Below, piece by piece: positions 17,560 to 26,204 of a stretch of 64,000 nt of DNA; position 1 is the stretch's first letter; the number at the start of each line of letters is the position of its first letter. The notes under the pieces are model-generated. The model worked only from the letters and a program-made list of their open reading frames with translations, ran no database searches and was not told the DNA's origin. The stretch is from assembly GCF_002368415.1 (NCBI RefSeq), contig NZ_AP018290.1:5903614-5967613 (forward strand), read 5' to 3'. The position numbers were made by a program, and so were the translations under genes. Origin of the DNA: Calothrix sp. NIES-4105 (lineage in GTDB: Bacteria > Cyanobacteriota > Cyanobacteriia > Cyanobacteriales > Nostocaceae).

Positions 17560-18915
17560 TTAGACTAGGGGTAATAGAATTTCAAATTCGGTACCGGCGC
17601 CTCCTTGAGAGTGTATTTTAAATTTTCCTCCGTGTCTTGCTGTAATAATACGGTAGCTAGCGGCAAGGGTTGTTTCTTTGTCCGCGCGCTTTTCGACTGA
17701 AAATGATTCGATAATTTGCTGCTGGGTTTCTTCGGATATTCCTTGACTATTGTCTTTGATGCGAACTGAAACCCAACGTGAGTCAACTGCATGACTGGTG
17801 GTTGGTGGTAAAGAAATTACCTCGGTTGTGATTTCAATTCGAGGCTTTTCTTCGTCACTGGTGGTATCAAGATTATACTGCTGTCGAATCGCTTCATCGA
17901 GCAAACTATCTACTGACCGACTCAAAATATTCATGAATACTTGATTTAGTTGCCCTAAGAAACAATATACAGGTGGTAAAGACCCATAATTTCTAATTAT
18001 TTCGATTTCGCCTTTGACTTGGCTATTAATCAATAAAATAACGTTTTCAATACAGGTGTGTATATCCGCTGGCTTGGGGTAAACGGCATCAATGTGACAA
18101 AAGTTTTGTAAACTGGTAACGAGTTTTTTGAGTCGCTCTGCCCCCGTTCGGATACTTGTAAGCGATTTATTTAAATCTTGCTCTAAAAAATCAAACTCTA
18201 TATCTTCCATCAAATAAGCGATATGTTCCGAGGGGTTGGGTAATTCTCGGTTATAAGCAGCAATCAGTTTTAATAAGTCTTGGCTATAGTTAGAAACATG
18301 GGTTAAGTTGCCCCATATAAAATTTACTGGATCAAGGATTTCATGTGCTACTCCATCGACTAATCGCCCTAAAGAAGCCATTTTGTCGTTTTGAATTATT
18401 TGCGCTTGGCTACGCTCATACCTGACTTGCGTCTCTATACCCCGAATTTGCCAACTGGCAATATTTAACTCGGATATATCAAGCAACTTATAGGCGCCTT
18501 CTAACGACTTTACAACTATAGGTTCGCTTACTAATTCAGGAGAACGTCGTAATGCTAGCTGCATTGCCGTCAAAATTGAGGTTGTCTCAGGCAGAAGTAA
18601 CACACAATTTCGGGCGTAGCTGTAGAGAATACTTAGAGGCTGCTCGAAAAACAGTTCTGAACCAAACGGACGAATTAAAAATTCTAATAACTGGCGCCGG
18701 GAAAGCATTCCTATGTAATTACCGTCTTCTGTGAGTATCACCCCAGGTACGAGCGGATATTTCTCAAACACTTGAGCAACCGAGGCGCCAGTTATTGATG
18801 TTTCAACCGAGAATGTGTACAATGACAATTCTTGAAGCGTAGACTCTAGACCGAGGTCACCTCTACTGCATTCCATGAGAATTGGTGCTGGTATTTCGGA
18901 AAATTCTTGTGGCAC
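17560..18915 (-). CDS. CBS-domain sensor histidine kinase, ATP-binding site degenerate
   Basis: 451 residues. Residues about 15-155 resemble a CBS pair (VPGVILTEDGNYIGMLSRRQ, PIVVKSLEGAYKLLD). A linker coiled coil follows, then a dimerisation domain with the phosphoacceptor H191 in GVAHEILDPVNFI. The ATPase domain is eroded: in the N box (FMNILSRSVDSL) the second Asn is replaced by Arg, and where GLGL of the G2 box should be the sequence reads KETTLAASYRI. The G1 box DNSQGI and the final GGAGTEFEILLP remain. It may be a pseudokinase or may serve only as a phosphotransfer or binding partner. No response regulator gene is adjacent. Confidence 0.85.
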   Translation of the reverse strand: MPQEFSEIPAPILMECSRGDLGLESTLQELSLYTFSVETSITGASVAQVFEKYPLVPGVILTEDGNYIGMLSRRQLLEFLIRPFGSELFFEQPLSILYSYARNCVLLLPETTSILTAMQLALRRSPELVSEPIVVKSLEGAYKLLDISELNIASWQIRGIETQVRYERSQAQIIQNDKMASLGRLVDGVAHEILDPVNFIWGNLTHVSNYSQDLLKLIAAYNRELPNPSEHIAYLMEDIEFDFLEQDLNKSLTSIRTGAERLKKLVTSLQNFCHIDAVYPKPADIHTCIENVILLINSQVKGEIEIIRNYGSLPPVYCFLGQLNQVFMNILSRSVDSLLDEAIRQQYNLDTTSDEEKPRIEITTEVISLPPTTSHAVDSRWVSVRIKDNSQGISEETQQQIIESFSVEKRADKETTLAASYRIITARHGGKFKIHSQGGAGTEFEILLPLV

Positions 18916-19448
18916 TCTAAACCCTGATTATTCATTAATTTACTGGTTAAAATATTGCTAACTCTAAATTGCTAGCTCTACCAGCCTATTTCAGTTTTTT
19001 ATGAATCGGTATGTGGAAAATAAGGAATAGGTAAGTAGTAGCGCAGAGAGCGCAAAAAATATTTAAATTGTTTAGAGGGCTAGAGCAACAACTACGTACC
19101 CAATTTCTATTTTAAAGACTTTGTAAAATTGTTAGGGAAATTACGTAAAGCTTTCTTTTTAATAAGCAAATTTACTGTAGGTTTAAACATGCTTAGATAA
19201 ATATTGTATACAACGATAATTACTATAGACAAAAACTATGCTGCTAAATTTCATGATTCCTTGCAGATCAAAGTATAAATATTTACATCTTGATCGATGA
19301 ATGACGTATAAAACGAAAATCAAATATTAAGTAGAGAATGTAGCAAGCGCTACATTCATCTCAACGCCAAGCTCTGTTTAAGTTATATTTAATTACTTGC
19401 ACTTGTTTTTGATCCCCATTCCGATACAATGCGGGAACATAACTATTA
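18916..19448. other. 533-bp intergenic region, no gene recognised
   Basis: AT-rich DNA between divergent genes (histidine kinase on minus, permease on plus), so it should hold two promoters. I see no long inverted repeat, RNA gene or coding stretch. A short run GCGCAGAGAGCGCAAAAAA near 19042 recalls the CTCTGTG/CAGAGAGCG repeat family. Confidence 0.5.
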
Positions 19449-20534
19449 ATGTTAATCTCCGCGAAGCTGCCGCACACTATGAATCAACTGAGTAACGGTT
19501 TCACGATATTTCTAAGTTTATTAGTCGAGGCAATACCATTTTTGCTGCTTGGAGTTTTATTCTCTAGTGTGCTGCTGTTCATGGTTGATGAGCGCAAGCT
19601 AGTTGAAAGAATGCCAAGAAATCCTTTACTGGGTGCGTTTGTTGGTAGTTTAGTAGGCTTTTTGTTTCCTGTCTGTGAATGTGGCAATGTTCCGGTGGCT
19701 CGTCGTTTGTTGATGCAAGGAGTTCCTACATCTGTTGCGATTGGGTTTTTGTTAGCGGCGCCAACAATAAACCCGATTGTCATTTGGTCAACATGGACAG
19801 CGTTTCGCGACCAGCCAGAAATTGTAGTACTGCGCGTAGTATTTTCGTTGGTAATAGCGACAATCGTAGGTTGGGCGTTTAGCTTTCAAAAAGATTTAAC
19901 GCCACTTGTGCAACCTACTATCGCGCGCTATCTCAAATTCAACCCACCCGCACAAAAATCGTCAAAACGTCCCAGTTCTTCCAGGCAAAATACAAAAGTA
20001 CAAACAAACAGTTCGACTTTGTTACAGTCAGGCACTTATATTTTAGGTGGTTCTTCTTCTAGTCAAGTGACTCGTATGGACACAACCCCAGAAGAAGTAG
20101 CAATCGCAAATCAATCAAAACCAATGTCCGATAAGTTGCGCTTGGTAGTAGATAATATTATCCAAGAACTGCGGGAGTTGGGAGCAGTTATGGTAATTGG
20201 TAGTGCAGTTGCTGCTGCAATTCAGGTACTTGCACCGCGCGATATAATACTGAGTTTAGGTGCAGGAACTATTACTTCAATCTTAGCAATGCTTGTACTA
20301 GCAGTAGTAGTATCTATTTGTTCTACAGTAGATTCATTTTTTGCTTTGTCATTTGCTTCTGCGTTCACAAGTGGTTCATTACTGGCATTTTTGGTATTTG
20401 GACCAATGGTTGACATTAAAGGGATTGGACTAATGCTGTCGATTTTCAAGCCACGAGCATTATTTTATTTGTTTACACTGGCGGGACTACTAACATTTTT
20501 AATGACGCTATTTTTGAATTTACATGTTTTTTAA
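19449..20534 (+). CDS. Permease, DUF318/ArsP-type (UPF0718)
   Basis: 361 residues; an in-frame ATG at 19479 (MNQLSNGFTIF) may be the true start. Eight or so transmembrane helices in two halves joined by a cytoplasmic linker of about 75 polar residues. The family motifs are present: FPVCECGNVPVARRL with the CxC pair, FLLAAPTINPIVI in the first half, and CSTVDSFFAL plus FLVFGPMVDIKGI in the second. Relatives export organoarsenicals or other small molecules. The following gene encodes the usual partner (TIGR03943), 24 bp downstream, so the two probably form a two-component transporter. The substrate is unknown. Confidence 0.9.
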   Translation: MLISAKLPHTMNQLSNGFTIFLSLLVEAIPFLLLGVLFSSVLLFMVDERKLVERMPRNPLLGAFVGSLVGFLFPVCECGNVPVARRLLMQGVPTSVAIGFLLAAPTINPIVIWSTWTAFRDQPEIVVLRVVFSLVIATIVGWAFSFQKDLTPLVQPTIARYLKFNPPAQKSSKRPSSSRQNTKVQTNSSTLLQSGTYILGGSSSSQVTRMDTTPEEVAIANQSKPMSDKLRLVVDNIIQELRELGAVMVIGSAVAAAIQVLAPRDIILSLGAGTITSILAMLVLAVVVSICSTVDSFFALSFASAFTSGSLLAFLVFGPMVDIKGIGLMLSIFKPRALFYLFTLAGLLTFLMTLFLNLHVF

Positions 20535-20558
20535 TAAAGATTATGACCAGTAGACATT

Positions 20559-21332
20559 ATGACTAGTAAAACGAATACTACTAAACCCATTTCTCCGAAG
20601 CTTCTAGCTTGGCTTGATGTTATAGCGATTGGTTCTTGGGGAGTTTTAATGTTGAAATACTGGCAAACTGGTAAACTCAACATCTTAATACACCCTGATT
20701 ATTTTTGGTTAATAGTTGTTGCGAGTATAGGATTATTATTAATTGCGTTTTTAAAAGCTAAAGAGTTATTACAGAAGCGCCGCTACAATGAAGTTATAGG
20801 CGCCCAACACATAACAGTTTTTCCACCAGGTTGGAGTAGTTCATTACTAATAATTACAGCGCTTCTAGGTTTTATTATTACACCTCAAGTATTTGCTAGT
20901 CAAAGCGCAATGGATAGAAGTGTTACTGAATTACTTGGACCAACACGTTCGCAACCGCAAGCTTTCCGCGCTTCAGTTCGTCCAGAAGAAAGGACACTTG
21001 TAGAGTGGGTACGGACGCTTAACGTTTATCCAGAACCTGATGCTTATGCAGGGCAAAGAGCAAAAGTTCAAGGTTTTGCCATGTATCCAAAGGATATCGG
21101 TCAAGATTTTATGATGCTGTCACGATTTGTAATTACTTGTTGTGCTGCAGATGCTTATCCAATAGGAATACCTGTCAAATTTTCTGAAGGTCGAGATAAA
21201 TATCCTGCTGATAAATGGTTTGAGGTTGAAGGCAAAATGTTTACAGAAACTTTTAGTGGAAAACGTCACCTTGCCATTGAAGCTACATCTATTAAAGAAA
21301 TACCACAACCAAAAAATCCTTACAGTTCTTAG
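20559..21332 (+). CDS. TIGR03943-family putative permease subunit
   Basis: 257 residues. Two or three N-terminal transmembrane helices (LLAWLDVIAIGSWGVLML, FWLIVVASIGLLLIAFL, SSLLIITALLGFIITPQVF) are followed by an extracytoplasmic domain containing MLSRFVITCCAADAYPIG, a CC-containing motif typical of this family, and a final WFEVEGKM segment. These proteins are always found beside a DUF318 permease, as here. The double Cys and the polar C-terminal domain suggest metal or ligand binding; this is inference. Confidence 0.9.
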   Translation: MTSKTNTTKPISPKLLAWLDVIAIGSWGVLMLKYWQTGKLNILIHPDYFWLIVVASIGLLLIAFLKAKELLQKRRYNEVIGAQHITVFPPGWSSSLLIITALLGFIITPQVFASQSAMDRSVTELLGPTRSQPQAFRASVRPEERTLVEWVRTLNVYPEPDAYAGQRAKVQGFAMYPKDIGQDFMMLSRFVITCCAADAYPIGIPVKFSEGRDKYPADKWFEVEGKMFTETFSGKRHLAIEATSIKEIPQPKNPYSS

Positions 21333-21343
21333 AATTTTAATAA

Positions 21344-22846
21344 ATGGCTAGAAAGAAGCTCTCACTATTACCCATTGACCGCATTTCTATTACGCTGATA
21401 TTTATAATATCTGTACTAATTGGTATACTACTTCTACAAGGCGATGTTGTTAGGGCAAGCGTTAGAAACTTTAGCTGGGAAAATCAAAAAATCGGCGCCG
21501 ATGATACTTCTTTTAGTATGACGTTTAGCCGTCCAATGGATGCTAAAAGCGTTGAAAGTAATTTAAAAATTGACCCTCCATTAGCTGGTAAGTATAGCTG
21601 GGCAGGACGACGGATGGTGTATACACTCTTAACTCCGGCACCTTATGGTACACCTTACAAAGTTCAACTACAGGGAGCAGTCGATAAGTTTGCTGCCAAG
21701 CAGGGTAAAAAGCTAACTGTTCAACCTTTTTCAGGCACCTTCCGCACGCGCGACCGTGCCATCATTTATATTGGTGCAACTGGAGAAGAACAGGGAAGGT
21801 TAGTACTTTATAACTTAACTCAAAACCAAAAAATAGTCCTTACTCCTAAAGACCTTGCGGTCATGGACTTTGAACCCTATCCAGAAGCAGATAAAGTATT
21901 ATTCTCTGCACGCGCGAAAACAAACCAAGATTTACTCTCCGGCAAAATATATACCGTCACCACTGGTTTTCCCACCTCACCAGGTATTGAAGCGCAACCA
22001 GCTAGTAAAGTTGACTTGGTTCTAGATAATGATGGGTTTCAAAATCTGAAATTCGATTTATCACCCGATGGCAAAACTATTGTTATTCAGCGTGGCAAAA
22101 AAGATAGTCCTGGTGACTTTGGGTTATGGTTTATGCCCGCGCGTAAAGATTCTTCCGGAGAAAATAAACTAACTCGCTTAGAGAGTCAACCGAGTGGAGA
22201 CTTTTTAATTACCCCCGATAGTAAAGGGGTAGCTGTTGCCCAAGGACAAGGTGCAGCGATTTTACCAATACAAAAAGATGGCAGCAAGCCACTTGACTTT
22301 TTACCCCAGTTTGGATTAGTACAAGCGTTTTCAAAAGACGGAACCCAAGCTGCAATGGTTAAGTTTAATAGTGACTTTAGAAACCCGACTCGCTCGTTAT
22401 TCCTAGTCACAAACCAAGGTGTAAATAAAGAACTGGTAAAAACACCGGGTTCAATACTGAGTTGCCAATTTGACGCAGCTTCTCCCAACCTTTACTGTCT
22501 AATTACTCAATTATTACCTGGCGACCAATTTTTAGAACAGCCTTACTTAATAGCAATTAATTTAAAGACAGGACAGCAAAAGCCACTACTAGTACTACCA
22601 GCAGGTCAGCGTAACGTGCAAATGAGTTTGGCGCCCGATGGTTTGGGCTTGCTGTTCGACCAAGTTGTAAGCCAAGACCCAAGTGTTCCAGCTAGTAGCA
22701 GTTTAAAAACCTCATCTGGTGAAGCAATTTCAAGTAGTAGTCTGTGGCTAATGCCCTTACTACCCGTTGCCGATACATCGAATGCTGCTGAGGTTAAACC
22801 AGAACAATTACCGCTAGGTGGATTTTACCCACGTTGGCTTCCTTAA
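21344..22846 (+). CDS. Ig-like plus beta-propeller exported protein
   Basis: 500 residues, 11 bp after the permease subunit gene and likely cotranscribed. One N-terminal membrane anchor (ISITLIFIISVLIGILLL). Residues about 35-140 form an SbsA/Big_5-type Ig-like domain (FSMTFSRPMDAKSVESNLKI, TYKVQL-like strands, FSGTFRTRD). The rest has repeated WD40/TolB-like blades (IYIGATGEEQGRLVLYNL, FDLSPDGKTIVIQRG, PDSKGVAVAQG, LAPDGLGLLFDQV). It is probably anchored in the membrane and faces outside. The operon context suggests a link with the permease, but no enzyme motif is visible. Confidence 0.8.
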   Translation: MARKKLSLLPIDRISITLIFIISVLIGILLLQGDVVRASVRNFSWENQKIGADDTSFSMTFSRPMDAKSVESNLKIDPPLAGKYSWAGRRMVYTLLTPAPYGTPYKVQLQGAVDKFAAKQGKKLTVQPFSGTFRTRDRAIIYIGATGEEQGRLVLYNLTQNQKIVLTPKDLAVMDFEPYPEADKVLFSARAKTNQDLLSGKIYTVTTGFPTSPGIEAQPASKVDLVLDNDGFQNLKFDLSPDGKTIVIQRGKKDSPGDFGLWFMPARKDSSGENKLTRLESQPSGDFLITPDSKGVAVAQGQGAAILPIQKDGSKPLDFLPQFGLVQAFSKDGTQAAMVKFNSDFRNPTRSLFLVTNQGVNKELVKTPGSILSCQFDAASPNLYCLITQLLPGDQFLEQPYLIAINLKTGQQKPLLVLPAGQRNVQMSLAPDGLGLLFDQVVSQDPSVPASSSLKTSSGEAISSSSLWLMPLLPVADTSNAAEVKPEQLPLGGFYPRWLP

Positions 22847-22922
22847 GTAGAAAGTGCTGAGTTCTGAGTGCTGAGTGGAATAAGGGTACTACTCAGCACT
22901 CAGCACTCAGCACTTTTCACTC
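22847..22922. repeat. Heptanucleotide STRR hairpin
   Basis: AGTGCTGAGTTCTGAGTGCT on the left is mirrored by ACTCAGCACTCAGCACTCAG on the right with a 20-bp loop, starting at the gene stop. It may work as a terminator by its long hairpin. Same family as 4141 and 35129. Confidence 0.85.
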
Positions 22923-23147
22923 TAACTTGATTTGTTGCAACAAAAATGACAACATCTAATAAGTAGCATTGTTAATATAAACAGTGCTAAAAAATACTAT
23001 CGATAGATTTATGAGTTACTAGGCCACTTTCGTGGTGTTCTAGGTAAAATTTTATAAAACAGCACTATGGTAATTAGTATCTCGATTTGTCAGAGCGCAT
23101 TTAACGCCGAAGCATGTTTTTGGCTTTCTAGCCAAGGGTGAAGAGTT

Positions 23148-24674
23148 ATGAAAGAAACTGACACCCCAGATAATGGGGCTTCCAAACAACCGTCATTATC
23201 TGAGACTGCACGGATGGCAGAGCCTGTTGACTGCCCGTTTTACTCCGTTTTGCCCCATAATTCAGCAAATCCATCAACAAATCAAATATTGCCACCTGTA
23301 TCTATGTCAAGTGAAGAGGGCAGCAATGCTAGTGATTCAGAGCCGCAAGTTTTCACTTTAAATCAAGAGCAGTGGGAAAGTGAAATTATTACAGATACAT
23401 CAGTATCAGAAGATGATCACAATACACAACATAAAGATTGGGTAGCTGAACCAGATAGTGCGAAGTTAGCGGCGATAGATGCCGAGTTTCAGCTTCTTCT
23501 CGCATTAAACCACGAACTACGTGCCGCTAACAATGAATTATATAGTCGGGTTGAAGAATTAACATCTCGCTTGGCAGAGTCAGAAAAAGCTGTGCAATTT
23601 CAACAAAAGCGTTACAGCGTCACAGAAGCGATGCTTAAACAGCAAACGCAGGAACTTTGTGCAACTCAAGAGCAAGTAAAGTCACTTTATCAGCAATTAG
23701 ATAATTCTTTACAAAACGTTCAACGCCAAGAAACTTTAGTTGAGACATATAAGGCTCAGTTAGAATTCAACCAACAGCGTCTGGCACAGTTAGAAAGAGA
23801 ATGCGCTTTACTACAAACTAATTATAGTTCGCAGTCACAGCAGCTAATACAGTCAGAAACTGCATGTCGAGAGTTACGGACAAGGTTAATGCGGCAGCAG
23901 CGTCAGACATTGCAATTTAAGGCAGCGCTTGAAAAATGCCTTGACCCGATGTCTGGCGCCGAAAGCAATAATAACCCTCCAACATGTAAAACTACAGATA
24001 ACGATTCTCCTTCTATTAAGAAATTTAAGTCATTGTTTGTAAATGCCCAGCCAATAAAACCCTGGTCAGCAGACGAAGATTCTCCAGAACAAAATATAGA
24101 ACAAGTAGACGAAGATACTGATGTACCTGTAGATATTCCAACACAACCAGAATTTGACTCGGCGCCACCTGTATCTGAAGTACACTCAGCTGATAACTTG
24201 GATGAGCAAATAGAGAGTGTAATTCAAATGTACTTTGTATCACAGTCGGTGCCAGCATCAAAGGGAGCAAGCATCGAAATAGATACAAACCAAAAAGAAA
24301 GTGTACCCCAGGAGGCAGAAAATATTTGGGATACAGTAGCAAACGAAGTTTACTCGGAAGTCGATACAAATCAGCAAGGTTTGCAAAGTAGTACAAGTAG
24401 TGATATTGCAATCACTCCAGAAATAGTTATTGAAGTATCTTCACAAAATAACTCAAGTACGGGTGTTCAAGAAGAAGTAGAAGATTACTGGGCAGAAGTG
24501 TCGCAGCTTACACACTTAGATTTACCTGCAACAGAATCTCCACATCATCCTTCACACAATATTGATGATGCAAATTCTCCTTCGCCTGTAGTTTACCCTA
24601 GGCGCCCACCTAAAGGACGTAAATCGATGTCGTCTGTACAATTACCTAAATTTCCTCCAAAACCTCAACAGTAA
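23148..24674 (+). CDS. Coiled-coil protein, hypothetical
   Basis: 508 residues with no recognised enzyme domain. Residues 1-110 are Ser/Pro/acidic and probably disordered. Residues about 112-260 are a long coiled coil (LLALNHELRAANNELYSRVE, CATQEQVKSLYQQLDNSLQN). The remainder is acidic low complexity with a basic Pro-rich end (YPRRPPKGRKSMSSVQLPKF). The layout of a coiled coil flanked by disordered tails suggests a scaffold or cell-organisation protein; this is inference. Start at ATG 23148, with GAAGAG 8 bp upstream. Confidence 0.8.
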   Translation: MKETDTPDNGASKQPSLSETARMAEPVDCPFYSVLPHNSANPSTNQILPPVSMSSEEGSNASDSEPQVFTLNQEQWESEIITDTSVSEDDHNTQHKDWVAEPDSAKLAAIDAEFQLLLALNHELRAANNELYSRVEELTSRLAESEKAVQFQQKRYSVTEAMLKQQTQELCATQEQVKSLYQQLDNSLQNVQRQETLVETYKAQLEFNQQRLAQLERECALLQTNYSSQSQQLIQSETACRELRTRLMRQQRQTLQFKAALEKCLDPMSGAESNNNPPTCKTTDNDSPSIKKFKSLFVNAQPIKPWSADEDSPEQNIEQVDEDTDVPVDIPTQPEFDSAPPVSEVHSADNLDEQIESVIQMYFVSQSVPASKGASIEIDTNQKESVPQEAENIWDTVANEVYSEVDTNQQGLQSSTSSDIAITPEIVIEVSSQNNSSTGVQEEVEDYWAEVSQLTHLDLPATESPHHPSHNIDDANSPSPVVYPRRPPKGRKSMSSVQLPKFPPKPQQ

Positions 24675-24771
24675 ATATCTAATGCGTAATAAGCAAAAAG
24701 CAAGTCGGCTTCTATAGTGTGAGGAGATAAACTATCATTAACATAACCAGCATTTACTTTAATGCGTACTT

Positions 24772-25614
24772 ATGTTTTTTGATGAAACGCATCTAATGCG
24801 ACTTTCCTTTGGACAGCTTAATACGTTACAAAAGTGTCCACGACTGTTTCAGCACACCTATTTAGAACAACTTTACTCCCCAACAGACCCAGACCATGAT
24901 GAAAAGCTGATGTTGGGAAGTCGTTTCCACTTGCTCATGCAACAGCGCGCGATGGGTTTATCTATCGATAACTTTTTGGAAACTGACGCTAAGTTACGCG
25001 GTTGGATAGATGGACTTAAGAACGCGGCGCCTGAAATATTAGATATATTAGAAAAAACAAAAGAAAAAACTAATAGTGACACATTTCACGAAAGCGAACA
25101 CTACCGCACTGTACAGCTTCAAGATTATTTACTCGTAACTATTTACGATTTGTTAATTGCCGATAACGTCCAAGCGCAAATCCTTGACTGGAAAACTTAC
25201 CCAAAACCACAAAATCAGAAGTTTTTAGAGCAAAACTGGCAAACACGGCTTTATTTATTTGTTTTAGCAGAAACAAGCGTGTATATTCCAGAAAATATTT
25301 CCATGACCTATTGGTTTGTCCAGCCCGAAGATAAACCACAAAGTCTAAAATTTAAATATAGTCGCGCTACTCACGAGCAAACGAAACATAAATTAAATCA
25401 GTTACTTACTCAGTTAACACAATATATTTCTGAATATTACAAAGGCAAAGACTTTCCCCAAGTACCCGAAGGCAGCAGAATATGCGAAAAATGTCAATTT
25501 GCAGCACGATGCAATAGAACTTACGCTACCAATAACAAATCTATTAATACAAGTTCTTTAAATATAGACAGTTCTTTGCTTGACTTAGTTACGATTGAAG
25601 AAGTAATTCTTTGA
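24772..25614 (+). CDS. PD-(D/E)XK nuclease with probable Fe-S cluster (Cas4/RecB-like)
   Basis: 280 residues. The start LSFGQLNTLQKCPRLFQHTY is typical of the RecB/AddB/Cas4 nuclease group. The catalytic core shows GSRFHLLMQ, ILDWKTY (the D and K of the DxK motif) and QTRLYLF. The C-terminus has RICEKCQFAARC, which with C22 of the N-terminal KCPRLF gives the four Cys expected for a 4Fe-4S staple. Relatives are exonucleases in recombination or CRISPR adaptation. No cas gene lies nearby, so a repair or housekeeping role is more likely. The ATG at 24772 precedes another in-frame ATG at 24796. Confidence 0.85.
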   Translation: MFFDETHLMRLSFGQLNTLQKCPRLFQHTYLEQLYSPTDPDHDEKLMLGSRFHLLMQQRAMGLSIDNFLETDAKLRGWIDGLKNAAPEILDILEKTKEKTNSDTFHESEHYRTVQLQDYLLVTIYDLLIADNVQAQILDWKTYPKPQNQKFLEQNWQTRLYLFVLAETSVYIPENISMTYWFVQPEDKPQSLKFKYSRATHEQTKHKLNQLLTQLTQYISEYYKGKDFPQVPEGSRICEKCQFAARCNRTYATNNKSINTSSLNIDSSLLDLVTIEEVIL

Positions 25615-25687
25615 AAGTTGAAAGTGCTGAGTGCTGAGTGCTGAGGGCTGAGGGCTGAGTGCTGAGTGCTGAGTGCTGAGGGCTGAG
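25614..25687. repeat. Heptanucleotide STRR array, direct
   Basis: About nine units of GTGCTGA or GGGCTGA in direct orientation, beginning at the nuclease stop and ending about 17 bp before the GNAT start. Unlike the arrays at 4141 and 22847 there is no mirrored arm. Confidence 0.85.
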
Positions 25688-25703
25688 ATTATAAATATTT
25701 ATT

Positions 25704-26201
25704 ATGCAATTTGATAACAACGATACGGTTTTTGTTCGCGAGTTGGGAATTGATGATATTGCAGCTATTTATCATTTGGGAGAGGAATTATTTACTAGTG
25801 ATTTGTATCCGTATTTATACCGTACTTGGGACGAATGGGAAGTTATTGGGCTTTACAACACTGACCCGGAGTATTGTTTAGTCGCTGAAATTGATGGTGA
25901 ACTTGCTGGATTTATTTTGGGAACGATTATCACTAAATCAACATGGACATATGGTTATATTCTTTGGTTAGGAGTTAATCCACAGTTTCAGCGTCGCGGT
26001 GTTGCCGATAAGTTGGTTGATAAAGTAATTTCGCGGATGATTGAAGATGGCGCCCGCTTTATGTTAGTTGATACTGACCCGGCGAATGTCCCAGCGCTTA
26101 AGTTCTTTAACCGTAAAGGTTTTGGTAATACGCGCGAGCATATTTTTCTGTCGATGAATTTGAGTAAACACGAGCATTACGGATGTCATTTAACCCGGTA
26201 A
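25704..26201 (+). pseudogene. GNAT acetyltransferase gene, 5' part, interrupted by IS607 element
   Basis: The open frame gives 165 residues with a GNAT fold: VRELGIDDIAAIYHLGEELF, ILWLGVNPQFQRRGVADKLV (the acetyl-CoA loop QRRGVA) and ALKFFNRKGF. Residues up to SKHEHYG belong to the gene; the last residues CHLTR come from the transposon. The missing tail (RLIEYEHQKAERAGYRQ and on) is found at 28090-28273 beyond the element. Joining base 26182 to 28090 restores an unbroken frame of 663 bases, a 220-residue protein. The catalytic domain is complete in the 5' part, so the truncated protein could still be active. Confidence 0.9.
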
Positions 26202-26204
26202 AAA

